A stretch of 64,000 bases of DNA from Desmodus rotundus (taxonomy: Eukaryota > Chordata > Mammalia > Chiroptera > Phyllostomidae), in the NCBI RefSeq assembly GCF_022682495.2, contig NC_071398.1, positions 90,919,705 to 90,983,704 of the forward strand, written 5' to 3'. The translations under genes and the position numbers were made by a program. The notes under the pieces are model-generated. The model saw only the letters and a program-made list of their open reading frames with translations, made no database searches and had not been told where the DNA came from. Positions 32,417 through 43,740 of the stretch are shown here, in pieces. Position 1 is the first letter of the stretch. Each line of letters opens with the position of its first letter.

Positions 32417-32945
32417 TGGCCGCTGAAGTATATGTCCACTTGGAACTTCAGAATGTGTCTTGCTTTGGATAAGGGTCTGTGTATATGTAATTAAGGATTT
32501 CTGGGTCGTCCTGGATTAGTGTGGGTCCTAAACCCAATGAGGTTGTAGCAGAGACAGAAAAGGAGACAGAGACACAGAGGAGAAACCCAGAGAGAGAGGC
32601 CATGTGAAGACGCAGGCAGAGCCTGGACGAATACATGTACCAGCCAAGGAATGCCAGCAATTGCCAGCAGCCTCAGGAGCCAGGAGAAAATGCAAATCCT
32701 TTTACAGACACACACCACCCTCCTTAAAGCTCCTCAGCTGGTTTAGAATAGAACCCAGACTCCAGCACGGCCCTGCTGTAGAAGAATCTGGAACGGATTC
32801 TTCCTCAGAGGCTCTGAAGGAAGCAAACGTGCCAACAGCATGATTTCAGACTTCCAGCCTCCAGACTGTGAGAGAATGAATTTCTGCTGTTTTAAGATGC
32901 CCAGTTTGTGGTCATTCGTTACGGCAGCCCTAGGAGACTCACACT
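32417..32945 (+). mobile_element. MLT1-type MaLR LTR with internal 70-90 bp insert
   Basis: The order is MLT1-like: GGAACTTCAGAATGTGTCTT, a GTAATTAAGG segment, GAGAGAGAGGCCATGTGAAG, AGCCAAGGAATGCCAGCAAT, then GATTTCAGACTTCCAGCCTC (about 32841-32860), TGTGAGAGAATGAATTTCTG and TTACGGCAGCCCTAGGAGAC. Between about 32692 and 32770 there is extra sequence that does not belong to MLT1 and resembles the L2 segment at 31551-31617. Confidence 0.75.
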
Positions 32946-34117
32946 CGGCCTTCCCTGGCCCTCCAGGTTATGGGAAGGTCAGATGAGATGGTCCTGCAGA
33001 GGTGCCCTGTGACGGCCCTGGTCCACAGCTGGGGGTGGAGGGCGGAGCCCTCCCATTGGAGGGGAGACCCTCCTCAGTTCCAGGGGTCCCCTCCTCCACA
33101 GACTCTGCAGGAAGTCCCAGCCGCGCCTCTGGTGCAGCCTGGAAAAGTAACTCACCCTCTTCAAAGTGCCTTAAGGGCCCCAGCCCACGGGTGCCATGGA
33201 GACAGAGGTCTGCAAACCAATCCATCACGTTAATTCTGAGGGCGTTTCTCACATGGCCACTTTTTGGCTCTTTGGCCTCCGCTCCATTTATTCAGATCAT
33301 TTCCCCCTGGTTGCTCAGCTGTGCCCCTCTGAGCACTTTGGCTGGAGAACCTGGCTGCCTCCATGGCCCCCAGGCTGGTGGAGTATTTGTTACTACGCAG
33401 GGCAGCCCAGACGCAGGGAGCAGACAGGCCCCCCATTAACCAGCGTGGTTATGACATTGCTGTCCCCCATTCCACAGAAGCCCTCTCCCTACCGCACCAG
33501 ACTGGGCCTGGCCTTGAGGGTCAGGCAGGAGGTTGTTTGCAAAGCAACCATGTCCTGGCAAGATGACCGCCACCACGCAGCCCCTGCAGGGCTTGGAGAG
33601 CCACCTGGCCCTTCATCCTCTGCAGGGGGGAGAAAGGGGCTCTGTCTGGAGCACACCGAGGAGGCCATCCCCACTGGCAAGATGTCCAGGGAATGCATCA
33701 GTTCCCTAGAGAGCATCCCCCCACCCAGGATTTTATGGGAACCTTGAGGATTCTTGAGGAACATCGAGTAGGTCTCCAGTGACAAGTGGAGTAAAAACAT
33801 ACCTCTCGGCATCTACCGGAGCCTCCAACAATCTTTTGTTTTAACAGGGTGAAGGAACTAAGGGGATATTCTTTCAGTTTAGCATGGCTAGTCCATGGCT
33901 AGTCCAGGCAGCACAAGGGAAAGGCCATTTTAGGGTCTCTGGAGGCAGGAAGCAGCAGACACCGAGTGTCTGAGACCAAGCTGCTTTGGGGCAAGAACCC
34001 TGCCATGAAATCTAGATGGTTCCAAATGAACCCAGCTTTGATTTTACATCATCTGTTGGGTATTAACTGGCCACGCCGATGCCCATGGTCCAGTTGTGAT
34101 TCAGTCATTTATAGGGA
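32946..34117. other. Unassigned, moderately GC-rich DNA
   Basis: This holds the longest open frame of the window (183 codons, plus strand, 33196-33747). Its composition is unremarkable, no domain is recognisable, and it is overlapped by frames on the other strand. I do not call it a gene. No repeats are evident. Confidence 0.4.
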
Positions 34118-34297
34118 CAGTGTTTTTTCAACGCTGGCTGAACAATAGAATCACAGAGAATTTCTTTGAAAAATATCGCTACCAGGCCCTACCTTCAAAG
34201 ATTCTGATTTAATTGGTCTGCAGTGGGGCCCAAATACTGGTATATTTTTAAAGCTGCCCTGGTGATTCTGCTTTGCAGGTGGTGTGGGAACTACCTG
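34118..34297 (+). mobile_element. MER5A MITE
   Basis: The element starts at CAGTGTTTTTTCAACGCTGG, contains AGATTCTGATTTAATTGGTC and the TAAAGCTGCCCTGGTGATTC segment, and ends near GGGAACTACCTG. This is the full MER5A order, flanked by imperfect terminal inverted repeats. Non-autonomous hAT-Charlie. Confidence 0.85.
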
Positions 34298-34719
34298 TAC
34301 GAAGCAGACCTGGCCTTGACCTCATCCTATAACTATTAAGGATTGGCATGGACCAGCCGCTGCTGGGTTTGCTGCTTTCTCAGCAGTTGACCCACAATTG
34401 ATTGAACCAACTGGCTCTTAATACACGACCTGGGGATCCATAACCCCATTTTCAGCAGTTGAGAGAGACTTAAAAATCCTTCTTGGAATGAGGAAGTTAT
34501 GTTTGATCCAGGGAAACCAGCCTCACATACAAAGATGTGTGAGTTCCAAATCCACTACTGAATTTGGATACTTTGAATTTTAGATGCAAACTAGAGAGAA
34601 TGGAGTGCTCCCAGAATGAGTCACAACACCTCAGTCTGTTCAAAGCCACTTAAGGCCGGCCCCTGGACGGGAGTGGCGGAGAAGACTGCAGGAGCTCCCT
34701 GTGGTCACTACGATAATGA
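34298..34719. other. Unassigned DNA
   Basis: No gene or repeat is recognised. Confidence 0.4.
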
Positions 34720-35430
34720 ATAGTAACCATGTTTTCCAGTTTCTGTACTTCTTGCTTTAACATTCTGGGGCCTTGCCCACTCTGGAGGGACTCCCCTTCC
34801 CAGGGTTTGCCAATTCCTAGAGAAGGTCAAGGTCAGGCCTCCAGGCGTGGCTTTTATATGCAAATCAACCATGCCTCCAGCCATCTGCTATGTCTGCTCT
34901 CACACCCAGGGTCAATGTTCCCCTGTCTCCATCACCCCTGGGACACCTTGGGACACCTCAGAGCCAGCCAACATTATTATCCAAACTATACAGTACTACG
35001 TGAAATCCTCTTGCTCGTGTTCCCTGACCCCTCTGCCTCCTGCCTGACCCTGGGGCTTCCCCTGTGGCCCCCACTGTGTCTTCTCTTGGGAGCTGTCAGT
35101 ATAGCAAACTATCTTTTCTTTCTTTTTAAATGATTTTATTTCTTTATTTATTTTTGGAGAGAAGGGAAGAGAGGGAGAAAAACATCAATGTGTGAGAGAG
35201 ATCAATCAGTTGCCTCTCGCACGCCTCCAGATGGGGACCTGGCCCACAACCCAGGCCTGTGCCCTGACTGGGAATCAAACCAGCGGCCTTTTGGTTCACA
35301 GGCCGGCACTCCATCCACTGAGCCACACCACCCAGGACGCAAACTGTGTTTTCAATGGCAGTCATCTCCTGGTCTGTCGGCCTTGACATACCTGAATAAT
35401 AATAAAAGCTACATTTTAAAACACCTTCCT
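34720..35430 (+). mobile_element. Possible LTR-type repeat interrupted by a Ves SINE
   Basis: TTTTATATGCAAATCAACCA (34852-34871), TTCCCTGACCCCTCTGCCTC, and after the SINE a TTTTCAATGGCAGTCATCTC segment with AATAAAAGC (about 35400) look like a retroviral-type LTR (promoter side, then polyadenylation side). I cannot name the family, and the ends are uncertain. Confidence 0.35.
35118..35338 (-). mobile_element. Ves SINE, antisense, with target-site duplication
   Basis: Reading backwards: a tRNA-like head (reverse of GAGCCACACCACCCAGG at about 35320-35336), the B-box reverse (GGGAATCAAACC at 35270-35281), a GACCTGGCCCACAACC segment, GAGAGGGAGAAAAACATC, and a T-rich start that is the poly-A tail. 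The flanks 35104-35117 and 35339-35352 match at 12 of 14 positions. Confidence 0.9.
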
Positions 35431-36244
35431 GTGCCTGGAGAAAGAAGAAAACTAAGAATCAAGCCAAGGGCAACTAGGAAGGAACTGACGTCCTTGTCTC
35501 TGAGATCAGGGGGTGAGGATGACCTTGGACGTCCGCAAGTTTTAAACCCTGGAAAGGGTCCACCAGTCAGAGTTCGATCTGTGGGTGTTTGCCTCGCAGA
35601 AGGCCGCCATCTCTTGCACAAGCCTCAGTTGCTTCCCCTGGTGGAAGTCAGGAAGCCCATGGGTGGAGGAGCCGTCTGTTTACACTGAAGGCAGTGTGCC
35701 CGGGCGGGATGTCCAGGGACGGCAAACCACCAGCCACAGCAGAGCCCTCCTTGAGGGAACCTTGGGCATCTGGAGCCAACTGCTCTCTGCTGATTTCAGT
35801 GACCATCAAGGGCAACTTGAAAGGTAAGGAAAAGGAGGACACGGTCCCGAAGGACTGACACCCACATGGTGGGGTGTATGTGCTGTAAGAGTGAGGTCAC
35901 ACTGCCAGGAGTCTTCTCAGGTTCTCCTGAGGGTCAAGGGCAGGTGCAGGGGGCTCAGGTGCTGAGCAGAGACATAAGAAACGTGGAAATGCTACTCTGC
36001 CCTGGGGTCGTCTTCTCTGTGCATAGCCACCTCTAGCTACTTGGTACCTGCCACTGTGGGAGTTCCTCACACAGCCGATTTGGAAAAGGAGGGAAGTCCT
36101 TTGTCTGAATTTGGTGCCTAGCTCTGATTCAAATAATGAACCGAGAGGTTTCCCATCTTGATTTCTAGCGCCTCTCCTAACTTCACAAATCTCATTCTGA
36201 GTCTCAAACAGCAGACGACCACAGCCTCAATACCAGGGCCCATG
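35431..36244. other. Unassigned DNA
   Basis: No gene or repeat is recognised. Overlapping frames of 64-89 codons lack domains. Confidence 0.4.
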
Positions 36245-36398
36245 CCAGATCAACTCATCTTCTCTGTGCCTCATCTCCCTCATCTGTTCAATGGGGAACA
36301 CACTGAACTGCCTGCATGTGTTGAATGAGTATATATATATGATTGAAAACATACTTGGTACTTAGTAAGCACTCAGTAAATATTAGCTCTCAATAACC
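36245..36398 (+). mobile_element. MIR SINE, sense, 3' half
   Basis: CTTCTCTGTGCCTCATCTCC, CATCTGTTCAATGGGGAACA and TACTTAGTAAGCACTCAGTA followed by AATATTAGCT are the MIR core and 3' end. Confidence 0.85.
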
Positions 36399-36984
36399 AC
36401 TAAGAAAACCACAAGGTGCTAAGAAGTAGCTCATTCGATTTTGTGAAGAATAAACTGTTCCTGAACCTCGCATGAAAGGTCAAAGGGGTCAGGGTTATTT
36501 GTTTCAGTTTCAGGGTTCTTGGGATGTGCCCACAAATCTCAGGTGCTCGGGAGTAAATAATGGGGTCCAGTTGAGGAGTACAGTCCGACAGGCCCATCAG
36601 AGCTCATGTGGCCTCCTGGAAGCAGGGACTCAGCTCTGACAGGAGCCGTTCCCAGCCAACCCAGGCAGCCAGGTGCAGGGAGCTCAGGAATCGCAGTGGG
36701 GATGGAGCAGAAAGACAAAGACCTCCCTGTCACACTGAGCCACGAGCAGATCTGTTCTGAGATGGAGTACGCAGGTCAGGGCTGTCTGGGAAGGGTATTC
36801 CTCCCTTTCCCGGGATAATTCCTTTGCCTTGCCAACCAAATTCACCACTCCTCTCTCCAGTCTGCCTTCTTTTAAGACATTGCACTGCCACTGAGACTGA
36901 GGGAACAGCGGAACTGAAACAATATATTACAGAGCACTGTACGGTAGTTTTGCAGTTGGCACGCCTGCCGCCATGAACTGAGCT
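36399..36984. other. Unassigned DNA
   Basis: Nothing recognisable. Confidence 0.4.
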
Positions 36985-37110
36985 GCTTTATCGTGAGCTC
37001 CTCAAAGTCGGGGACTAGGTTGTTCATCTGTGCGTCCCCGGGGATGGTCAGAGCGCTGCCACCTAGGAGCTGCTCAGTAAGTGTCAGGGTCAGTGAATGA
37101 ACTAAGGGCA
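36985..37110 (+). mobile_element. L2 LINE 3' end
   Basis: GTGAGCTCCTCAAAGTCGGG, then TCATCTGTGCGTCCCCGGGG and TAGGAGCTGCTCAGTAAGTG ending at AATGAACTAA match the L2 3' terminus in sense orientation. Confidence 0.75.
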
Positions 37111-37673
37111 CCAGGTTTGAGGTGGGGGAAAGATGCCTGCTTCACAGCGTGAGGGAGGTGAGGCGCTGCTTGCAGTTTGATCCTCAGAGCTCAGGTTCCT
37201 CCTTGTCCGGTGTGTGCAGGCCTTCGGGCAGTGGGAGTGGGGTGACTTCCCACGAGGGTCTCCAAGCATTCCTTCCAGGGTACCTTGGGAGGTTCTGCAG
37301 CCCGACGACCACCTGGGCATCTTCCCGTCAGCCCTCCAAGTGCACAGAGACCCCTCTCCTTCCATCCAGGGCATCTTTCTTCCACTCTTCAGCCACACTT
37401 CCCCTAGAATTATCTGGAAACTCATGTCTTGTGGTTTCTTAGCACAGATTCTCTCAGGGCCTGAACAGTTATTTCTTCTAAAAAACAGAGTCCCCAGATG
37501 AAGTTAAATACTTGGGGGAAACCTCAGAAATTAGGAGAGAATTTACCAGAAATAGCATGACCCTGGCAAGCATCTTTGGGGCTCCAAGACCATTTCTGGA
37601 CAGAAACAAAAAGAGTTGTTTGCTTCCACTGGAGACCACCTGCTACTCTGTAGCTATTTTCGTCTGTGAGACA
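37111..37673. other. Unassigned DNA
   Basis: No gene is recognised. Frames of 64-107 codons on both strands overlap and lack domains. Confidence 0.4.
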
Positions 37674-37675
37674 TA

Positions 37676-37885
37676 CAGGGTCCCGCACAAATGACACCCC
37701 TTTTTTATTACAAAATCTTTTATTACAAAATCATAAGCATGTAATTCTGTAACATAACAATATCACACTCGAGCACACCATATGACATTTTAGGTGAAAT
37801 GTTCAAATTAAAACTATAAATTATGATACCCATATTATTTCCCTACCCACCACACTCAAGCAGGCCTTACTTCTGCTGGACCCTG
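37676..37885. mobile_element. 210-bp mariner-type MITE with TA target duplication
   Basis: The left terminus is CAGGGTCCCGCACAAATGAC. The reverse complement of the right terminus is CAGGGTCCAGCAGAAGTAAG. They agree at the first eight bases and at about 15 of the first 19. TA dinucleotides flank the element (37674-37675, 37886-37887), as in Tc1/mariner insertions. It is AT-rich inside, with a near-tandem ATTACAAAATC at its left, and encodes no transposase, so it must have been moved in trans. Confidence 0.8.
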
Positions 37886-37887
37886 TA

Positions 37888-39239
37888 TATATGGCTCTTA
37901 CTCCTTCTCCCCTCCTCTAACCCTCTTTCGATCGAGTAACTTCCCTGATGCGTGCAGCCTGGTCACCTGCAGTCCAGGAAGACAGAGGTGGTGTTAGCCC
38001 TGGCTGTGGGTGATGGGCCTCCACCCCAGGAAGGAAAGCAGGCTCCTGTGACGGATTTTTGTCTGCCAAAAAATAGACACAGTCATGTCCTAGGGCATTT
38101 CTAGCCAATCAAGCCTGCAGCGGATGACTCTGAAATGGTCCCTTCAGGGCCCCTACGATACTGTTTGCTCCTGCCACACCTTGGCCTTTTGGGTAGACCC
38201 CCGGCCTCAGTGGCCTTGCAGGGAGACCCCAGCTGGAGAGCCCTTCCCCTGCAGCTTTCTGCGGGCTGAGATGGTGTTGCTGATTTGCAGCCACACCCCC
38301 ACACAGGAAGCTGCAAAGCTGGAACACAATACAAGACACCGCTGAGCCATTCACCGAGCTTTCAAGTGTGCCTCCTGGCTCCAGAGGAGGGCAGAGTGAC
38401 GACAATAACACAGCCCGCAGCTCGAGCACCTGCAGAGTGTCTGGGTGCACCCCAGGCAGGACCAGCGACAGGTGGACCTGTGGTCAAGAGTCAGGTGAAA
38501 ACATCACCCAATGAGCCCGTGGTCCAGGGGCAGCACACGGCTCCTGAGTCCTTGCTGCATTGTCCAGTGAGCGCAGTAACACTTGTGCTAACACCATCAA
38601 CTTCCTTGCCTCTACAAGGGCACCCCAGCAACAGAGCATCTGTTCTGCTTCTCCAAGGGACCAATCTGTCACACTCCCAACAGCGCCGAGCGTTCCTGAG
38701 ACAGGCCGTCTCGGGATCACTTACAGTCATCAACGCAGAATTGCAGTCAATCTTGGCGGAATGCTTCTAGGAATACCAGAAGGGCTGTATTTTGGACTTA
38801 AGTGTTCTGAATTCAAACTAACCTCTTAAATAAGTGTCAAGGAGCAAACAGAGGAGTCACAAATTAATAATAGAGACAGTTGAATGTGATAACACTGGAC
38901 AGAAACACTGGAAACTTTTTCGTCTCTCTGGAAAGAGCTTACGTAGCTCTGTGTGTGTGTGTATGTGTGTCCTTCCCAAAGAATAAAAGCATTGTCATAA
39001 TCCCTTTACAATAAGATTTGCTAGCTACAGCCAAATCACTGGTTAATTTTAGTAAATCCTTTCCCTCCCTTATTCCCTCTTCTCTCCCGTTTCTTGCTTA
39101 AAGTTACAAATTTCTGAAGGTTCAAAAATGTGTCTGGCATCAAAAGCAAGACCCATGAAATAATGAATTGAACTTCTCTAAGATTTTAAACACTGCTCTT
39201 TGGAAGACACCATTAAGACAATAGTAATAATAATTTTTT
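37888..39239. other. Unassigned DNA
   Basis: No gene is recognised. The 161-codon plus frame at 38285-38770 has no domain and is overlapped by minus frames of similar length. A (TG)n run lies at 38950-38970. Confidence 0.4.
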
Positions 39240-40215
39240 AAAAAAGCAAGCCACACGTTGGGAAAATATATTTGCAAAGCACATATCTGATAAAGACTTG
39301 TACTTAGAACATCTAAAGAATTCTCAGAACTCAGTAAGAAAATAAATAACCAAATATTAAAAAGGGCAAAGTATTTGTGTAGACACTGCACCAAAAGGAC
39401 ACACAGATGGCACTGGTAAGCACATGAAAAGATGCTCCACATCCTTAGTCATTAGGGAATGCAAATTAAACCCAGTGAAATGCCGCTGCATCCCGTTAGA
39501 GAGTTGAAATGAAGGAGTCTGGGCCTGATGGGCGCTGGCAAACACGAGGATGAACTGGACCTCTCAGGCACCGCTGGTGGGACTGTGACAAGGTGTAGTT
39601 ATCACTTTGGGAATCCAGACAGCGCTTTCTGAAAATACCTTCCGTGTGAGACTGCTAGCTTTTTTCCCGAGAAATAAAAGCCTATGTCCAGATGTCTATA
39701 CCGCTTACTACTTGTTCACTGCTCATAGCGCACTAACTGCCAGCCCCAGACTGCAAACACTCAAATGTCCATCAGCAGGTGGACGGACAAACAAGGAGTG
39801 GTATGTCCATACAATGAAACGCTACTCAGCTAGAAGCAGGAATGCACCATGATTCGACCCGGCAACATGGATGAATCTCAGAATAACTGTGCAGAGTGAT
39901 AGAAGCCAGGGGAAAGGAGTGCGTACGGTGTGATTCCACTTGTAGAAACGTTCTACAAAACCTGAACTCACGTGCAGGGACAGAAGCCCACCCATGCTTT
40001 CTTGGAGATAAGGCTGCGGAGGGGAGCAAGGTGTGGGGGGGGAATTGCCAGGAGGCAGGAGGAAACTTCTGGGAGTGAAACATGTCCACTGTCTTGATTG
40101 TAGGGATGGCTCCGTGTAGTGATAGTGTTGACAATGTCAAGTCATCCACCTACGCTCTGTAAGTGCGTATAGTTTACGGTGTGTTAACTGCCCCTGAGTG
40201 AAACTGTCACAGATG
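39240..40215 (+). mobile_element. Old L1 3' region, sense
   Basis: Landmarks are GGGAAAATATATTTGCAAAG (39260-39279), AAAGAATTCTCAGAACTCAG, GGGAATGCAAATTAAACCCA (39454-39473), a CAAATGTCCATCAGCAGGTG segment, and the GTGTGATTCCACTTGTAGAA segment near 39928. This covers the ORF2 C-terminus and 3' UTR. Frames are broken. Confidence 0.85.
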
Positions 40216-40530
40216 CCTGTGGGTGGCACCCCATGGGGTGCTTTGTCTGTGCACAGTTAGAGGTGGCGAAGGTCAGCATGTCATCCCTGCACAGAGGTGC
40301 GTGGGGCTCTGGATTTGTGGAGCGTCGTGTGGGGACGTCTGCAGATCACTCCGAAACTGCAGCTTGGGGCGGGGTGCAGGAGGCATCTTGGGGATCGTCT
40401 TCTGACAGCTCAGGGTGTCTCGCCACACATCCCATCTAGCCCTGTGCTCCATGCTCATGGTTTAAAGCCGAGGAGAGTCTGGTGGAAATGGCAGTTCAGC
40501 TTCAACATGTAGTGAGTGAACGTAGAGATT
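40216..40530. other. Unassigned DNA
   Basis: Nothing recognisable. Confidence 0.4.
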
Positions 40531-40736
40531 AAGTAGTCGGCTGCCCTTGCCTGTGTGGCTCAGTTGGTTGGAGCATCGTCTCATACACCACAAGGTTGTG
40601 GGTTCAATCCCCAGTTGGGGTACATGTGGGAAGCAACCAATCAATGTTTCTCTCACACCCTCTTTCCCTTCTACTCTCTCTAAAATCAGTAAATGTAATT
40701 TTTTAAAAAAAATTAAAAATATTATGTAGTAGGCTG
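40531..40736 (+). mobile_element. Ves SINE with target-site duplication
   Basis: CCCTTGCCTGTGTGGCTCAG is the tRNA-like head, and GGTTCAATCCC (about 40592-40602) the B-box. A shortened middle, TGTTTCTCTCACACCCTC, and an A-rich tail follow. The copy is shorter than the one at 5 kb because the GCAGGCCAGGTCC block is missing. The flanks 40531-40543 and 40724-40736 match at 11 of 13. Confidence 0.88.
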
Positions 40737-41716
40737 AGATCTTAGTTATGTGATCCAATTTGGAATTATTTCATAATGTACAAAATGGGATGGTGACCCT
40801 TATCCTACCTCTTGTGGCGGTACTATCAGCATCAAACAGGTAATTGGGGAAAATGTGTGATGACTACTTTGATGTCAGGTGCCAGTAGTAGGCGCACACA
40901 AGGGGAGGCAGGAGGTGAAGACCATGTGGGTAAGGATTGGTGGGCTTATCAGGTAGACCCTCCTCCTGAGCTGAGTCAGGAACACGGGAGGAGAAAGGGG
41001 TTCTAGAAAGGCACAGTAGCTGGGGAATTAACTAGCTAAGAGCAGAAACCCTGGGCCCAACCTAATCAGTGTGGAACATCTTGATTTGTGATCAAGTAAG
41101 TGGTAGATATTTGTCATTTTATGGCTATCCAGAAGCCATTGCCTCCTCCTCAAAAGCCCTTGGGTTTTCTTCAGGGACACCAGTTCTTCCCGTGGTGGGC
41201 ATTGCTGGTGGAGAGGCGTCGAGGTGCCTGTGTCTTGGACGCGATCCAAGGGGCTGAGACTGTCGACCACCCTGTCTGTGCAGTGGCCTTGCCTTCTCCT
41301 GCGGCCTTGTCTTCTCCCGGTGTGGTTGCAGGGAGCTCCCACGTGTTCACTCCACCCTCCCAGGATCTTTAGTGATTGCTTTAGAAGTGGGTGTCCCCGG
41401 GCTAAGCCTATCAGGGTCCTTCTCTGGCCCTCTTTGGGTAGGAGGCACTGTCCTGCAGAGGGAGCTGAACTGCAGTGAGAGGAGAGAGGGAGACACAGCC
41501 CTTCCTGCCTGAGGCATCAGGCCCCGCAGGGGTTTGGTGCTTCAATTCTTCTCCTGCTTATGCGATTTATTTGTGTATTCTTAAAAAATTAAAAAAAAAA
41601 AACCAACTCAGCTTTTTGACTAGTCAAATTGAATTGGGTTTATGTCACTTGCAACAAAATTTTCTACTTAATTTAAAAAAGAAAATATGAACTTTGAAGA
41701 AATTTAATTTAGATAA
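40737..41716. other. Unassigned DNA
   Basis: No gene or repeat is recognised. An A-rich run is near 41591-41602. Confidence 0.4.
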
Positions 41717-41880
41717 CTATTCATTGAGCACCTACTATTTGCCTACTGCTTAATATCTACCCGATGAAATCTTTTTCTGAATGGTGCAATTATTTCTCCC
41801 ATTTAGTAAATTAGGAAACTGAAACTGAGAAAGATTAGTAGAGCCCGTGACAGAGTAACAATCAGATTCAGTACCAAAGG
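41717..41880 (-). mobile_element. MIR SINE, antisense
   Basis: ATTCATTGAGCACCTACTAT, then CCCATTTAGTAAATTAGGAA and CTGAAACTGAGAAAGATTAG are MIR read backwards. Confidence 0.75.
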
Positions 41881-41972
41881 CAACCCCACCCCTCCCACCA
41901 CACACAACACCCTCCTGGGAACTGAGCTCTTCCAGGACCAAATCCCATCTACCCTCGTATTTCTGCACCTTG

Positions 41973-42213
41973 AAAATTACTGGCCACCTGCCCTGGCCCG
42001 TGTGTCTCAGCTGGATGGAGTGTCGTAGGCTCAACTCCTGATCAGGGCACACTCCTGGATTGCAGTTTGGTCCCCAGTCGGGTTGGGCAGGGGAGGCATT
42101 GATGTTTCTCTCTCACACTGATGTTCCCCGCCCCCCTTTTTCTCCCTCCTTCCCCTCTCTCTCAAAATAAACGAGCATTTCCTCGGGTGAGGGTAAAAAA
42201 ATTACTGGCCGCC
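41973..42213 (+). mobile_element. Diverged Ves-type SINE with clear target-site duplication
   Basis: CCCTGGCCCGTGTGTCTCAG begins the tRNA-like head. The B-box region is altered by loss of several bases (GGCTCAACTCC). The GGATTGCAGTTTGGTCCCCAG segment and the CTCTCTCTCACACTGATG pyrimidine tract are Ves-like. The flanks 41973-41988 and 42198-42213 (AAAATTACTGGCCRCC) match at 15 of 16, so insertion is certain. Confidence 0.88.
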
Positions 42214-42514
42214 CAATGGCCATCTTACACATGTCTGCTCAATGACCGAAGTGTGAAGTTTAATTAGAATAGTTCTGAATTCAAAGGACTAAGATAGACC
42301 CACACAAGCTTTGGCAGTCTCTGCAAATAAGATAGTTTACATAGTTGATGTATTACTCAAAATGAGCCTAGAATTAGGGTTCCCTGAACCTAGTAATATT
42401 TTAAATACAGAGAAGAACCTGCTCCCTGATGGAACTCATGATAAATTATTTTAGACAATAATTAATGCCTTTTTAAACATCTGCATAGATCTAGATTTTT
42501 TTCCCTTAATAGGT
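42214..42514. other. Unassigned DNA
   Basis: Nothing recognisable, AT-rich. Confidence 0.4.
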
Positions 42515-42720
42515 TTATTGAAACCAGGAGCTGCAGACCAGTGGCCTCTGGGCTAGATTTGAAATTCAGATATGTTTTGTTTAGATGGCATGGTGCTAAA
42601 AGCCGAAACAATTGCCAACGTTGACAAGCAGGAGTTTTTACAAAAAAGTCTGAAGTTTGGGTTCTGTTTTGAAAGTGGGATAATGTGGGGACTCTGGGCC
42701 TGTGTGGCCACAATCAGCTG
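42515..42720 (+). mobile_element. Possible hAT-type DNA transposon fragment
   Basis: CAGTGGCCTCTGGGCTAGAT, then TATGTTTTGTTTAGATGGCA and AATTGCCAACGTTGACAAGC resemble an ancient hAT-derived mammalian repeat whose head reads GGTGGCC..GGGCCAGAT. Family not resolved, and no terminal repeats are visible. Confidence 0.4.
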
Positions 42721-43544
42721 GACGAAGGAATGACTGTTCCCTTTGGTCAGAGTGAGCCCACAGTCCCCACCTGGTCCCCCCACTCTGGTGACCTCCCTGT
42801 GGGCGTTTGCACTAGCACTCCCTGGTTAAGATGTGTTACTCGGCTCTGGGTCAGCTAGGGCATAGGAAGAACACCTGGAGTAAAAGGATTCTGCTCCACC
42901 TGCTCCCCAAAGGACCCCAAAATCTGGGGCTAGCAGAAACACTTTTTAAAAGCATTCGTTTTTCTGACTACCTGGAAATTTCTATTTGGTCAGTGCCAGT
43001 AAGTTGCTCCTTGCACTGATTCACTTGGTAAGTGATAAAGTTGCCTTTCCCATTGGCATAGGCACCCGCAGTGGACACATCCCCGAAATTCTTCCCCACG
43101 GATCTTCCCGAGGGGCATTGCAGCGCAGGTCAGGAGGAATGCAAAGCTGAGGGTCTGGAACGCCGGCAGAGAGTGCGCCCATCCGAAGAGTTGGCAAAGG
43201 GAAAACGCTGATGTGGAAGAGAGAAGCACTTGGTCGCTCTTACAGTTTCGGGACGGTCCTTGTTGTTCAGTTGTTTCCTTGTCTTGTTTTGATTTTGGTT
43301 TCTCGTGATGCCATCCTAGTGGAATTTGTGAAGCATTAAGGCTGCTTCCAATCTGCCTTCCCTTCGTTTATGAATTACGTCCTCAGACTGTGTAATGCCT
43401 GCAGGATTCTCAGGAAAACATGGATGTTAAGCACCTGAAGCCAGAAGCAGAATAACCCAGTTCTGACCCTACCTAGGGCAGGGTGTTATTAGTGAGGTTA
43501 TTTAACTCTTCTGATGCCTCAGCCTTAGAAGAAAATTCGGAAGT
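42721..43544. other. Unassigned DNA
   Basis: No gene or repeat is recognised. Confidence 0.4.
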
Positions 43545-43740
43545 TGAATGCACACGTTCTGCTATCACACTGCCTGGCGTTGCATCCTGGCTCCGGTCCT
43601 CGCTGTCGGGTGTCCTTGGGCAAGGCATCGACCCCTCCGTGTCCCAGTCCCTGCAACTTTTATAGAGGGATAACGACTATAGCAACTGCTTCATTAGATC
43701 GTTGTGAGCATTGTCAAAGTATACTTTTCAAAAGTTGAAA
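43545..43740 (+). mobile_element. MIR SINE, sense
   Basis: CACTGCCTGGCGTTGCATCC, GGTGTCCTTGGGCAAGGCAT, GTGTCCCAGTCCCTGCAACT and a GGGATAACGACTATAGCAAC segment follow MIR through its core. Confidence 0.8.

Noticed and set aside
33196..33747. 183-codon open frame, the longest uninterrupted one in the window
   Set aside because: No recognisable domain, repetitive overlap by minus-strand frames, no clear splice or promoter context. It is expected by chance in moderately GC-rich DNA.
35188..35688. 166-codon plus-strand frame
   Set aside because: Its first third is antisense Ves SINE and the rest has no domain.
38285..38770. 161-codon plus-strand frame
   Set aside because: Composition is random-looking and two minus-strand frames of about 80 codons overlap it. 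No domain.
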